A stretch of 64,000 bases of DNA, taken from Fulvitalea axinellae. GTDB taxonomy: Bacteria > Bacteroidota > Bacteroidia > Cytophagales > Cyclobacteriaceae. Below are positions 52,966 to 61,931 of the stretch, piece by piece. How positions within the stretch are numbered: the stretch's first letter is position 1; each line of letters starts with the position of its first letter. Under the pieces are notes generated by a model. That model saw only the letters and a program-made list of their open reading frames with translations, did no database searches and had not been told where the DNA came from. The position numbers and the translations under genes are program-made. Where the stretch lies: NCBI RefSeq assembly GCF_036492835.1, contig NZ_AP025318.1, positions 62,001-126,000 on the forward strand, given 5' to 3'.

Positions 52966-53982
52966 ATGAGCAAATACGGCCATTTAGCATTCTGGGCTGC
53001 GCTTATAGGATTGCGCTTCACCAACTTATTAGGGAAAACGGGGGTTATGGAGTCCGCATTGGTTATTCTGTGCGACTTTACGGTGTATATAGCCGTGTTT
53101 TACCTATCCTCGTTTCTTCATCGCAAATACTTTAAGGCAAGTTGGGTTTCGGCTATAATCTATACGCTTAGCGTTGTGGCTACCGCCTTTTTGGGCGCCG
53201 CTTCTCTTAGGGCTGTTAACGTGGCCTTGTCTATTTTTGCGGGAATCGATCTTTCAGTAGTCGTTTATGGCGCGGGAGTTTTCAAAATCATTTTCTTTAT
53301 GACATTCGGACTTTTGTTCGAATACGGAGCGGCAAAAGGAAAAGCGGAAAGGGAAACCAGGGAAATAAATCGCCAAAAACAGGAGGCTGAGCTCTTATTT
53401 TTAAAAAACCAGATGAACCCACATTTCTTTTTCAACACACTTAATAACCTGTACGGATTGGTATATCGCAAAGATGATCGCGCTCCGGATATTCTACTTA
53501 AATTATCGGAGACTATGCGGTATATAATATATGAGACTAAAAACGATACTGTACCGCTTCAAAAAGAGATCGCTTTTGTTAGAAATTATTTCGAACTGGA
53601 GAAACTACGGTTTAGGAACAAAGACAGAGTAAATCTAAAGACGAAAGGAGAATTCGCTTCACCTATCGAAAAAATCGCTCCTCTTGTGTTATTACCCTGT
53701 ATTGAGAATTGCTTTAAACACTCGGATGTCGACAATCGAACAGATACATTTATCGATATAACTATCTCAGTAAACGGGAAAAGCCTTTCAATGCAATGCC
53801 AAAACTCCATTAACCTTGAAAAGGTTCACGGAGAAGGCGGTGTAGGGCTTGATAATATTCGGAAAAGAATGGAATTATTATATCCTAATAACCATACTTT
53901 TGAAACGTATACCCAAAACGGAATTTATATTGCCGATATAAATATCCCATTATCCTCATGCAATTCCAACAGCTCTCTGTAA
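52966..53982 (+). CDS. LytS/YehU-type sensor histidine kinase
   Basis: 338 residues. Four hydrophobic segments (about 6-23, 30-50, 60-80, 97-120) are followed by a short coiled linker and a His_kinase domain with phosphoacceptor His153 in NQMNPHFFFNTLNNL, then an ATPase region with ENCFKHS and GVGLDNIRKRMELLYP. Pairs with the LytTR response regulator gene 31 bp downstream. Signal unknown. Confidence 0.93.
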   Translation: MSKYGHLAFWAALIGLRFTNLLGKTGVMESALVILCDFTVYIAVFYLSSFLHRKYFKASWVSAIIYTLSVVATAFLGAASLRAVNVALSIFAGIDLSVVVYGAGVFKIIFFMTFGLLFEYGAAKGKAERETREINRQKQEAELLFLKNQMNPHFFFNTLNNLYGLVYRKDDRAPDILLKLSETMRYIIYETKNDTVPLQKEIAFVRNYFELEKLRFRNKDRVNLKTKGEFASPIEKIAPLVLLPCIENCFKHSDVDNRTDTFIDITISVNGKSLSMQCQNSINLEKVHGEGGVGLDNIRKRMELLYPNNHTFETYTQNGIYIADINIPLSSCNSNSSL

Positions 53983-54013
53983 ACCGATACCCCCAACGAG
54001 TACAGCCCAAAAC

Positions 54014-54724
54014 ATGGAACATAAAATAAGATGTATCATCGTAGATGACGAACCCATTGCCATAGACTACCTCAGTGATTATGTACAGAAAACACCTCAG
54101 CTACAGCTGGTCGGAACATTTAACAGAGCCAAAGAAGCATACGAAAGCGTTGCAAAAGGAAACGTAGATCTTTTGTTTTTGGATATACATATGCCCGGGC
54201 TTTCCGGTCTCGATTTTCTCCGTACCCTTACCAATCCGCCACAAGTAGTCTTAACCACCGCTTATTCCGAATACGCATTGGAAAGCTATTCTCTAAACGT
54301 AACCGATTACCTACTAAAACCTATCGGTTTCGAACGTTTTGCTCAGGCGATCAACAAAGTCGCAAAAGCGCTTAACCAAGGGAATAAACTCCAAGAGGAA
54401 CCTAAAAGGGATTATTTATTTCTAAAGTCGGGATATAAATCCGTAAAAGTTCCTATCGGCGATATCCTTTATGTGGAAAGCATGAAAGTATACGTGATCT
54501 TCCATACTGTCGAAGGCCTGCAATTCGTAAAAAACGAAAGACTAAAACATGTTGAGGCTTTACTGAAAGAACATAACTTTATCCGAGTACATAAATCATT
54601 TATGGTCTCTATGGATCATATTACCGCCTTTTACGGAAATACAATAGAAATCGGTGAAACGGAAATTCCATTGGGCCGTAGCTACCGCGAAGAGATATTA
54701 CGGATATTGGATTGGAAAGGCTGA
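54014..54724 (+). CDS. LytTR-family response regulator
   Basis: 236 residues: receiver domain with Asp11, Asp12, phospho-Asp57 (FLDIHMPG), Thr81 and Lys102 (LLKPIGF), and a C-terminal LytTR DNA-binding domain (FLKSGYKSVKVPIGDILYVE, FIRVHKSFMVSMDHI). Regulates genes through direct repeats; the pair at 52882-52914 is a candidate. Cognate partner of the upstream kinase. Confidence 0.95.
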   Translation: MEHKIRCIIVDDEPIAIDYLSDYVQKTPQLQLVGTFNRAKEAYESVAKGNVDLLFLDIHMPGLSGLDFLRTLTNPPQVVLTTAYSEYALESYSLNVTDYLLKPIGFERFAQAINKVAKALNQGNKLQEEPKRDYLFLKSGYKSVKVPIGDILYVESMKVYVIFHTVEGLQFVKNERLKHVEALLKEHNFIRVHKSFMVSMDHITAFYGNTIEIGETEIPLGRSYREEILRILDWKG

Positions 54725-54741
54725 AATAAACGAATAAAAAA

Positions 54742-57294
54742 CTAGATCCCCACTTTCACAAAAAGCCCGGGCGTAAACGGTACACCTCGCAGATACACCG
54801 CCCGGCCACTCGGAAGATTAGACACGTTACTGTTGGCCACATTATCGGCATTCGTAAGATTCAGTACAGAAGCACCCGCTTCTATATCAAGCTTTTCCAT
54901 TCCGAAACGATAAAGTAAAGCCACATCCAAGCGGTTATAAGGAACGGTCTCCCCTCCTCCGAATTTCTGCGAAACCCGAAGGCCGGAACCGTAAACATAA
55001 TTGGCTGAAAAATAGAATGGTCTAAAATCAAATACAGCCGCTGTTTTTAATTCGTGTAATTGATTATGTGGCGCATAATGATATTCGTTTCTAAATTCCG
55101 GATATCGTTCTTCTACTTTACTCAATGTATAAGCTACCCAAAAATCATGTTTCGAAATCTTTTTCTGAATATAGAAATCGATACCATATGCACGGCTAAT
55201 GGCTTCGGCGTCAAAATGCCTTTTGTCTTCTGGAATGAAATAAGTTCGTTTCAGCCCGTCCGTCATTTTATAAAACCCCTCGGCACTAACGCTAAAGCCT
55301 TCTTGCCTATATGATAGACCCAAAGTATAATGCTCGCTACGCAAAACGGGATTATCAAGAATACCGTTCAGTTGCCAAGCGTAAAAAAAGTTCCGGAAAT
55401 CATCGGCAAAAGCCACTTCTGAGATATATTGGCTATATATTCCCCATGAGGCGTTAACCCGCCAACTTAATTCCGGCTCCCAATACCCCGCTATTCGAGG
55501 CGACAAATATGCCTTTTTGGTATATGCCAAATAATCCCATTTTAAGCCAGGGCTTATTCCTATTTTCTCCCCGATTTTAATATCGTCTTTTATATAATAA
55601 CTAAATCTAGATCCATTATTTTCCCGGCTTTCAGGTGTAGCGTCAGAGGCGTCGGCTACAAAGCTCGCAGTATTTCGAATAGCCTTTATTCCCGCAGTTA
55701 ATCCGTGTCTCCCTAATACTGGCAACCTATGTTCCGCATAAATTGAAAACTCCTCAATTCCATTTTCTCTGACCGCTTCAAAAAACTTTAGAGCAGCATT
55801 TCTCGGGTTTTCTCGAATCTTATCGACAGCGTTTGTATTCAAACCCGAATAAGCAAAACCAACTTCACTCACACCGGCCCTGTGCCAATTCCGTACATAA
55901 TTTCCCCCTATACCAAAACCTTTTTTATCCGTAAGATTCTCTCTTGATTCATTTCCTCTCCTTATCGGCCTTATGACCATGCTCTCGACCTTATCCTGAT
56001 TCGCCAAAAGGCTAACGAAAAAATTGTCGCCATTATCCATTCGTCCTGAGAACTTCAAGTTCATATCCCGGAAATTAAAATCGGGTGTAAAGAAATCGCG
56101 ATTGTCATCCGCCTCTTCCGCAAAAAGCTCATTCCAATCCACTATGTTATAATACGATTGTCTAAGAGCGAGTTGCAGAGCGTATTTTTCCGCAAAAGGG
56201 ATATTCACCGACGCACTTACAGTTTGGCTATTGACGTTGGCCTGCGCACGGAACCGTTTGGCGTTTCCCATTTTACCCGACATCCGGATTACGCCTCCTA
56301 CCCTATCCCCTTTATGCGGTTCATAACCCGCTTTTAATACCTCTACATCCTGGATCATCAACGGGTTTACGATACCTATTTCGTTACTGTGACTCGCCGC
56401 GCTGAAAAGCGGAATACCGTCAAAACTCAAAAGCGTATGACCGCGGTACCCGCCCCATACGCTATAGTCTGCGCTTTGTTCGGAAGCCGCGAGGATCCCT
56501 GGCTGTAATCGTAATAAATTGAAAAGCGTATTACTATTATTTCCTGGCAAGAAAGACGCTACTTGATGGTTCAATTTTATCAAAGCGGGTTTAGCACCTA
56601 TATGAGCTTCGGCCAATTTTAAATCCGGTAATACTACAATTTCTTCCAACCCGATTAATGATGGCGTAAGCTCTATTTTCCGTTTGGTACCAGCCAATAA
56701 AAGCGTATCCAACATATAGTATCCCAAATAAGAGATCTCTAATCGTTCGCTTTCCGTTTCCGTCTTAAAAGAATAATGCCCGTTAACGTCAGTGGAATAG
56801 CCTTTTTCGCCTACACGTATACTCGAATAAGGCAACGGTTCACCGCTAATGCCATCCGTTACTTGGCCCGAAAAATAATAAGCTTTTCGGACAACCGTAT
56901 CTTGTTTTATTTCCTCTGATTCTATTGTAGTTTCCAGCGGTTTTGCGAATAAAACAAAAACACTGTCGATTAAACGGTAGTCAAGCTGGCTTCCTTTTAA
57001 CATAGATTGCACCGCGATTTCCGGGGAGGAATACGTGGCCGAATCGGAAACCAAATGTTTGGAAATCAACCGGTAATCATAGGAGCTTTGAACACCGTAG
57101 CGTTCATGAAAACTGTTCAGTATCCGACTCAATGGCTCCTTGTTTGCCTTTATGCTAACGCGTTGTGCTAAAGTGTTTTGTGAGATAAAAAACAAAGGCC
57201 ATAAAACAAGAAAAACCTTAAACCCGGCAGGGCCTAAAGTCAGATGTAATCCGCTATGGATTCTTGAGAAAATAAACAAGCCGCATTGGCGCAT
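54742..57294 (-). CDS. TonB-dependent receptor with STN signalling domain
   Basis: 850 residues from the ATG at 57294; a longer frame starting at a TTG (57357) is less likely. Signal sequence with LVLWPLFFISQNTLAQ, then an STN domain (RVSIKANKEPLSRILNSFHE ... about 110), a carboxypeptidase-regulatory-like domain, a plug (DVEVLKAGYEPHKGDRVGG) and a FecA-type barrel. The receptor would sense its ligand through the STN domain and pass a signal to the FecR protein encoded immediately upstream on the same strand. Ligand unknown (siderophore-like or sugar are both possible). Confidence 0.92.
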   Translation of the reverse strand: MRQCGLFIFSRIHSGLHLTLGPAGFKVFLVLWPLFFISQNTLAQRVSIKANKEPLSRILNSFHERYGVQSSYDYRLISKHLVSDSATYSSPEIAVQSMLKGSQLDYRLIDSVFVLFAKPLETTIESEEIKQDTVVRKAYYFSGQVTDGISGEPLPYSSIRVGEKGYSTDVNGHYSFKTETESERLEISYLGYYMLDTLLLAGTKRKIELTPSLIGLEEIVVLPDLKLAEAHIGAKPALIKLNHQVASFLPGNNSNTLFNLLRLQPGILAASEQSADYSVWGGYRGHTLLSFDGIPLFSAASHSNEIGIVNPLMIQDVEVLKAGYEPHKGDRVGGVIRMSGKMGNAKRFRAQANVNSQTVSASVNIPFAEKYALQLALRQSYYNIVDWNELFAEEADDNRDFFTPDFNFRDMNLKFSGRMDNGDNFFVSLLANQDKVESMVIRPIRRGNESRENLTDKKGFGIGGNYVRNWHRAGVSEVGFAYSGLNTNAVDKIRENPRNAALKFFEAVRENGIEEFSIYAEHRLPVLGRHGLTAGIKAIRNTASFVADASDATPESRENNGSRFSYYIKDDIKIGEKIGISPGLKWDYLAYTKKAYLSPRIAGYWEPELSWRVNASWGIYSQYISEVAFADDFRNFFYAWQLNGILDNPVLRSEHYTLGLSYRQEGFSVSAEGFYKMTDGLKRTYFIPEDKRHFDAEAISRAYGIDFYIQKKISKHDFWVAYTLSKVEERYPEFRNEYHYAPHNQLHELKTAAVFDFRPFYFSANYVYGSGLRVSQKFGGGETVPYNRLDVALLYRFGMEKLDIEAGASVLNLTNADNVANSNVSNLPSGRAVYLRGVPFTPGLFVKVGI

Positions 57295-57357
57295 AAGCGA
57301 TTTTTCGTAAATGCGACAAGAAGTCCGGACACAGGCTACTGACCGTACCCGGACCAA

Positions 57358-58230
57358 TCAGTAAACCTTATATCCATCCCTTGTCTTTTCGTATTTCAAA
57401 TTCAAACTCAAACAAATCTTATCTAATACCTTTTCTACGGATTTGTCTTTACTAAAATAGCCTTCGTATAATAATTCCGATGATGTTTTTGAATTTATTT
57501 TTATCTGAACATCAAATTGGCGTTCGATTTCGGTTAACACAATATCTAATTTCCTTGATTTGAATACGAATTTGTTTTCTTTCCAACTTAAAGTTTCAGT
57601 AGCCGAGGCTTTCGAAATATGTCCGCGCAGGGTTTTATTATCCACTACAGCCAACTCGCCAGGGTTAATCACCATTCGTACATCCGATGAATTATTGGAA
57701 ACCCGTACTTTTCCCGTTTTACAGAAAACTTTATATTCTTCACCCCGAGCGTAAATATTAAAACTGGTTCCCAAAATCTGCGTAACGCCTTTCTCGGACT
57801 CAATTCTAAAGTTTTTTCCTTTGGCTACATCAAAAAATGCCTCGCCTGCAAGATCTACTTTCCGGGAAATATTCCACCAATACGGATGATAAGCGATTTC
57901 GGTATCGGCGTTAAGCTCCACGCCGGATCCGTCCGGAAGTGTGTGCGTAAGGTGCTGGCCTTTTTTGGAATATACAGTAACCGTATAAAACCTGGCGAAC
58001 AAACCGAAACCCAATAATAGTAACGCGCAGGCGGCCGCGGAATATTGAAGCCAAGACATCCGAACTACTTTCGCCTCTTTCTTGATTTTGGGAGTTTTAT
58101 CGGCCACGGGCCCTTCCGCAGGCTTGTCCACGGTACGGGCGGCGATGCTCTCCCAAAGCTCATCCTCGCTCTGGTCAAAAGGGCTATCCAGCTCCTTAAA
58201 GAAATCTATATGCTCGTCGTTACGTTCCAT
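57358..58230 (-). CDS. FecR-family anti-sigma factor
   Basis: 290 residues: cytoplasmic N-terminus, one membrane helix (WLQYSAAACALLLLGFGLFA, about 59-78) and a periplasmic FecR domain (GQHLTHTLPDGSGVELNADT, GEAFFDVAKGKNFRIESEKG, GTSFNIYAR). It receives the signal from the STN domain of the TonB receptor gene downstream and controls the ECF sigma factor gene it overlaps by 25 bp. Confidence 0.95.
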   Translation of the reverse strand: MERNDEHIDFFKELDSPFDQSEDELWESIAARTVDKPAEGPVADKTPKIKKEAKVVRMSWLQYSAAACALLLLGFGLFARFYTVTVYSKKGQHLTHTLPDGSGVELNADTEIAYHPYWWNISRKVDLAGEAFFDVAKGKNFRIESEKGVTQILGTSFNIYARGEEYKVFCKTGKVRVSNNSSDVRMVINPGELAVVDNKTLRGHISKASATETLSWKENKFVFKSRKLDIVLTEIERQFDVQIKINSKTSSELLYEGYFSKDKSVEKVLDKICLSLNLKYEKTRDGYKVY

Positions 58231-58706
58231 GATTGATTGTCTTTCAGTTTTTTCAACGCCAGTCCCATTCTTTTTTCCACGGCTTTAACGCTGATTTCCA
58301 AGCATTCCGCTATGTCGCCGTACTTCATTCCGTCTTTTCGGCTCATCAGAAAAACCGTTCTTTCGTTTTCTGATAATCCAGCCAACGCCCTTTCACATTT
58401 TCTAAGCATCGCCTCTTTCTCTCCGTCGCCTTCCGAATTGTGTTTTAGCTTAAAAACCAATTCTTCGGTATAAGCGGCCTCTGTTTTTTCTTTCCTCACT
58501 CTATCAAGAAAAAGCTGGTTGGCGATTTTGTACAGTAAGGATTTCGTCTTCTCAGCGTCATATTCAAACTGTTTTTCCCATACCCGCACAAAGGTTTCTT
58601 GCGTAATGTCATCGGCCACGGCCGTGCTTCCAGACCGATAGTACAAATAATTCCGGACGGCCCGGGCGTGTGTTTGGTAACTGTATTTAAATTCCTCCCT
58701 TGTCAA
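58206..58706 (-). CDS. FecI-type ECF sigma factor
   Basis: 166 residues, region 2 (DDITQETFVRVWEKQFEYDAEKT, LYKIANQLFLDRVRKEK) and region 4 (LSENERTVFLMSRKDGMKYGDIAECLEISVKAVEKRMGLALKKLK). The start appears to be TTG at 58706, with no ATG at a plausible position, which is unusual. Its 3' end overlaps the FecR gene by 25 bp, so the two are coupled. First gene of the FecI-FecR-receptor operon. Confidence 0.9.
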   Translation of the reverse strand: MTREEFKYSYQTHARAVRNYLYYRSGSTAVADDITQETFVRVWEKQFEYDAEKTKSLLYKIANQLFLDRVRKEKTEAAYTEELVFKLKHNSEGDGEKEAMLRKCERALAGLSENERTVFLMSRKDGMKYGDIAECLEISVKAVEKRMGLALKKLKDNQSWNVTTSI

Positions 58707-58974
58707 TGGCTGTTTTTTTATTGAGTAAAGGGCGATGAATATTTTAGGCTGTTTTCCGGACTTTATCCTACTCCAAAATTCCCTCTAAAACATATTTTTC
58801 AATCACCCCGGCAAATCACTCAAATCCAATAAACCGGATGCGGATGAAAGGTAGTAAAGATTACCGAAAAGTACCGTACCCGCACCCGGTGTATTGAATT
58901 ATAAATACCGGATATAAGCGTTCAAATATTGGTTGTCCCACCCAAGTTTCTTTGCGCTTATACCCGGTTTGGAG

Positions 58975-60393
58975 TTAACGCTTCTTCTTACCCTTCTTTC
59001 CTTTTTTCGGACGATACTCTTCTCGCAAAGCCTTCATCTCTTCTTCATTATTTATCGTCTTTTCGCTTCCGTCTTTCAGTTTTACGGTTACCGGAAACTG
59101 TAAAGCGCCCTTCTCCTTTACCTCGGGATTCGCCTTGTGCCAATCACGAAGCTGTGACCAACCGTCTTCGTCGTTTATTGTGATTACAGAATTGTCAGGC
59201 ATAGTGAACGATACCGGCAATACGAATTCGAAAGGCTTGTCTTTTTTCTCTTTTCCATATTCCTCCCGCAAAGCCTTCATTTCCTCTTCGTTATTCACGG
59301 TTTTTTGCGTTCCGTCTTTTGTGATTACCACTGTCACGGGATATTGCAATTCCGCTTTACCCTCGGCGTCAGGGTTTGCCTTGTGCCATTCGCGGATCTG
59401 AGACCAACCTTCCTCATCCTCAATTGTGATTACGGAATTGTCAGGCATTGTAAATGACACTGGCAACACGAATCGGAAAGGTTTTTTCTTTCTGTGCTTA
59501 TCAAATTCCTGACGCAAAGCTTTCATCTCCTCCTCATTATTGATCGTTCTCTCGCTTCCGTCTTTCTTGATAATTACCGTAACAGGGAATTGCAAAGCTG
59601 GCTTTCCTTCAGCATCAGGATTTTCGTCACGCCATGTACGTAATTGCGCCCAATCTTCTTTTGTCTCGATGGTGATTACCGATCCGTCAGGCATATCAAA
59701 CGAGACTGGCAATACAAAGTGGAAAGCCCTGTGGTGTCTGCCCTTGTGGGAACGTCCCTCGGCGAATTCCTTGCGCAAAGCCTTCATCTCCTCCTCATTA
59801 TTGATAGTTTTTACGCTACCGTCTTCAAAAGTCACGTCAACCGGAAACTGCAAAGTAGCTCTTTCTTTCACGTCCGGATTGGCCTTGTACCATTCCTTGA
59901 TCGCTTTCCAGCCTTCCTCGTCCTCTACCGTCACCGTGGAGCCGTCAGGCATTGTAAAAGTGACTGGCAACACCAACTCAAACGCCTTATCCTTATCTCC
60001 TTCGCCTTCTCCGTGCTTGCGTCTTTTCTTCTCCCTGCCTTCACCCGTCAAAAGTTCCCGGCCACTGATGTCGAAATAAGCTTTGTTTTCAGCTCCAGCT
60101 TCACTGCCCCAGCCTTTTCGCAATGAAACTTCATAACCCAAATCCGCCGCCATCATGGCTTTTTCAGAATAGCTGTCCGAATAATCCTCTTCCAATACAT
60201 CCTGCGAGACCGTAGGCAATTCGGAAAGGTTAACTTCCGACTTTTGGCCGGCACCTTGGATGGCTTGGATCAAGGCCTCGTCGCCTGTCAGCATATCATC
60301 CATTTCGACATTGTCCATATCGCAAGAGGTGACCAAAAAAACGGCGACCAACATGCCCAATAAATAAATTGAAGGTTTTACGAGATTTTTCAT
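58975..60393 (-). CDS. repeat-containing lipoprotein of unknown function
   Basis: 472 residues, lipobox at Cys24 (LVTSCDMDN), an acidic linker, then four tandem repeats of about 75 residues at 138-210, 224-297, 306-379 and 388-460. Each repeat has the pattern xVLPVxFxMPDxSxxTIxxEExW, a predicted helix with WHKANP, xLQFPVTV, then KTINNEEEMKALREE. The tail is strongly basic (KKGKKGKKKR). Repeat identity is high, suggesting recent duplication. No family name known. It stands upstream of the FecI operon on the same strand, 268 bp away, but separate transcription is likely. Confidence 0.85.
   Translation of the reverse strand: MKNLVKPSIYLLGMLVAVFLVTSCDMDNVEMDDMLTGDEALIQAIQGAGQKSEVNLSELPTVSQDVLEEDYSDSYSEKAMMAADLGYEVSLRKGWGSEAGAENKAYFDISGRELLTGEGREKKRRKHGEGEGDKDKAFELVLPVTFTMPDGSTVTVEDEEGWKAIKEWYKANPDVKERATLQFPVDVTFEDGSVKTINNEEEMKALRKEFAEGRSHKGRHHRAFHFVLPVSFDMPDGSVITIETKEDWAQLRTWRDENPDAEGKPALQFPVTVIIKKDGSERTINNEEEMKALRQEFDKHRKKKPFRFVLPVSFTMPDNSVITIEDEEGWSQIREWHKANPDAEGKAELQYPVTVVITKDGTQKTVNNEEEMKALREEYGKEKKDKPFEFVLPVSFTMPDNSVITINDEDGWSQLRDWHKANPEVKEKGALQFPVTVKLKDGSEKTINNEEEMKALREEYRPKKGKKGKKKR
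59014..59982 (-). repeat. four tandem coding repeats
   Basis: The nucleotide repeats that encode residues 138-460 of the lipoprotein. Spacing of the VLPV motif is 86, 82 and 82 residues; copies 3 and 4 are nearly identical, copies 1 and 2 more diverged. Confidence 0.85.
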
Positions 60394-60634
60394 ATTGCAC
60401 TACAATTTTGATGTTCTTTGATTGTAGTACCGGATGAGATTTTAGAAAACCCTACCAAGGAGTGAAAAAGAATTCAAAAAAATCATAAAAACAGAGCCCT
60501 TGAAAAGATAAAATAAATTACAATGAATTGATTAACAATGCCTTGAGGTTGGTTGATTCTTTCTGATTTTATTTCAAAAAATAAAATAGCAACTAAAATA
60601 TAGTGGCTGTTTCTGTGTTAATTCTTCCCTATTT

Positions 60635-60668
60635 AAAAAAATCCGGACAGGTTTTGCTCTGTCCGGAT
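60635..60668 (-). terminator. terminator after the DUF6370 gene
   Basis: 10-bp stem ATCCGGACAG / CTGTCCGGAT, with a T-run on the minus strand (plus-strand A-run at 60635-60640), 14 bp beyond the stop of the DUF6370 gene (60682). Confidence 0.85.
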
Positions 60669-60681
60669 CGATAAATCCTTA

Positions 60682-61008
60682 TTATTTCTTCACTGGCTGA
60701 AGAACGAATTTCCTAACACGGAACTTACCGTTAACGATTTTGCCTTTTACATCCGCTTTACGAACAGTTTTGCAAAATCCGTCGGCCGCATGCGAATCGC
60801 CGTGTTTATGGATATCCGTTCCTTCCACAAAGTAGGCCTTTCCGTCAATTTTAACGGCCAACGCACACTTTTTTCCTTCCATTCCAAAGTTACAAGTACC
60901 GCAGGAAGCTTCCACACCCGTTTTCTCAATCTTCACGTTCTTCTTCTTTTGAGCGAAAGCCACTGTCACAAAAAGACTAAGCATCAATGCGGTCAATACA
61001 TTTTTCAT
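60682..61008 (-). CDS. DUF6370-type secreted small protein
   Basis: 108 residues: signal peptide (MKNVLTALMLSLFVTVAFAQ), then a compact domain with conserved Cys residues in SCGTCNFGMEGKKCALAVKI and GFCKTVRKADVKG, and the motif DIHKHGDSHAADGFC. The pattern matches the DUF6370 family of secreted proteins. The Cys/His content suggests metal binding or disulfides; function unknown. Single gene with its own terminator. Confidence 0.85.
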   Translation of the reverse strand: MKNVLTALMLSLFVTVAFAQKKKNVKIEKTGVEASCGTCNFGMEGKKCALAVKIDGKAYFVEGTDIHKHGDSHAADGFCKTVRKADVKGKIVNGKFRVRKFVLQPVKK

Positions 61009-61236
61009 AATCGTTCTTTTTATTCCTAAGATATTTAAGTCTGGATTATACTTCCATTTTTTTCAGAATCACCAAATATCTATTAGTCGGTGTAAGCTCT
61101 TGTCTTGTTCAAAACGTATCTTGCAAGGCTATATTTTGAATCTGGAAAATGGAGAACTGGTCAAACATCGCCTATTTCCGCCTATAAATTCGATATAGTC
61201 ATGTAAATTTTAAAACGGCAGAAAATCGATAGAGAA

Positions 61237-61719
61237 ATGATCGCAGGGTTTTTAATGATAAGCGAGGACACACTGGAGTCCCTTATGCCACTCGGTCCCA
61301 AAGATTTATCCGATAGAATAATCGAGATCGAAGAGAATCCTGAAAACGAGAATATGGATATCGATAAACTCTGGGATATTCTGCACGCATTTCTCACGGG
61401 TGTTTCGGCCTCTAAACCCATTGAAGGCGACAGGTTAAGTGAAGCCATTGTGGGAACCCATCCGTTTTCTTATGAAAGCCACGCCGATTTTATCACATGC
61501 ACTGAACACGACGAACTACCGGAAATTATCCATTCGATGGAATATTTCGATTGGGAGGTGCGAAAGAAAGAATTCAATCTGAAGGAATTCGGAAGAAAAA
61601 GAATTTACCCTACCGGAATCTGTAAGGAGGATCCCAAAGCTTTGATTCCGGAAATGGAAAAGCCTTTCGATCGATTCTCGAATTCTATAAGAAAGCGCTA
61701 CGTCAAGAACGGCATATAA
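61237..61719 (+). CDS. DUF1877/YfbM-family protein
   Basis: 160 residues, cytoplasmic. DUF1877 hallmarks are the N-terminal MIAGFLMISEDTLESL, the central DIDKLWDILHAFLTG motif and a C-terminal region with ICKEDPKALIPEM. Function unknown. Its promoter must lie in the gap after the divergent DUF6370 gene. Confidence 0.85.
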   Translation: MIAGFLMISEDTLESLMPLGPKDLSDRIIEIEENPENENMDIDKLWDILHAFLTGVSASKPIEGDRLSEAIVGTHPFSYESHADFITCTEHDELPEIIHSMEYFDWEVRKKEFNLKEFGRKRIYPTGICKEDPKALIPEMEKPFDRFSNSIRKRYVKNGI

Positions 61720-61931
61720 TTGTCAGTATTCTGTAAACTATATACGTATTGGCCTACGAACCTTTCTAAGGTAGCTTCTTGTAAATCTGAATTTTCCGGT
61801 TCTGTAGCCTGAGGATATGAAAAACTTAAAATCTATTTCCCAATGGCATTTTTCCGCAACATTTTAATATTCAATGACAAACATTGTGATATGTCATAGG
61901 ATATCCATATAGTCTCATGTAGACCTTATAT

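Noticed and set aside
57357-57357. TTG start for the STN-TonB receptor at 57357
   Set aside because: It directly abuts the FecR stop and would add 21 residues before the signal peptide region; the ATG at 57294 fits better.
60394-60681. gene in the gap before the repeat lipoprotein
   Set aside because: Only AT-rich sequence and a terminator are visible, no coding frame.
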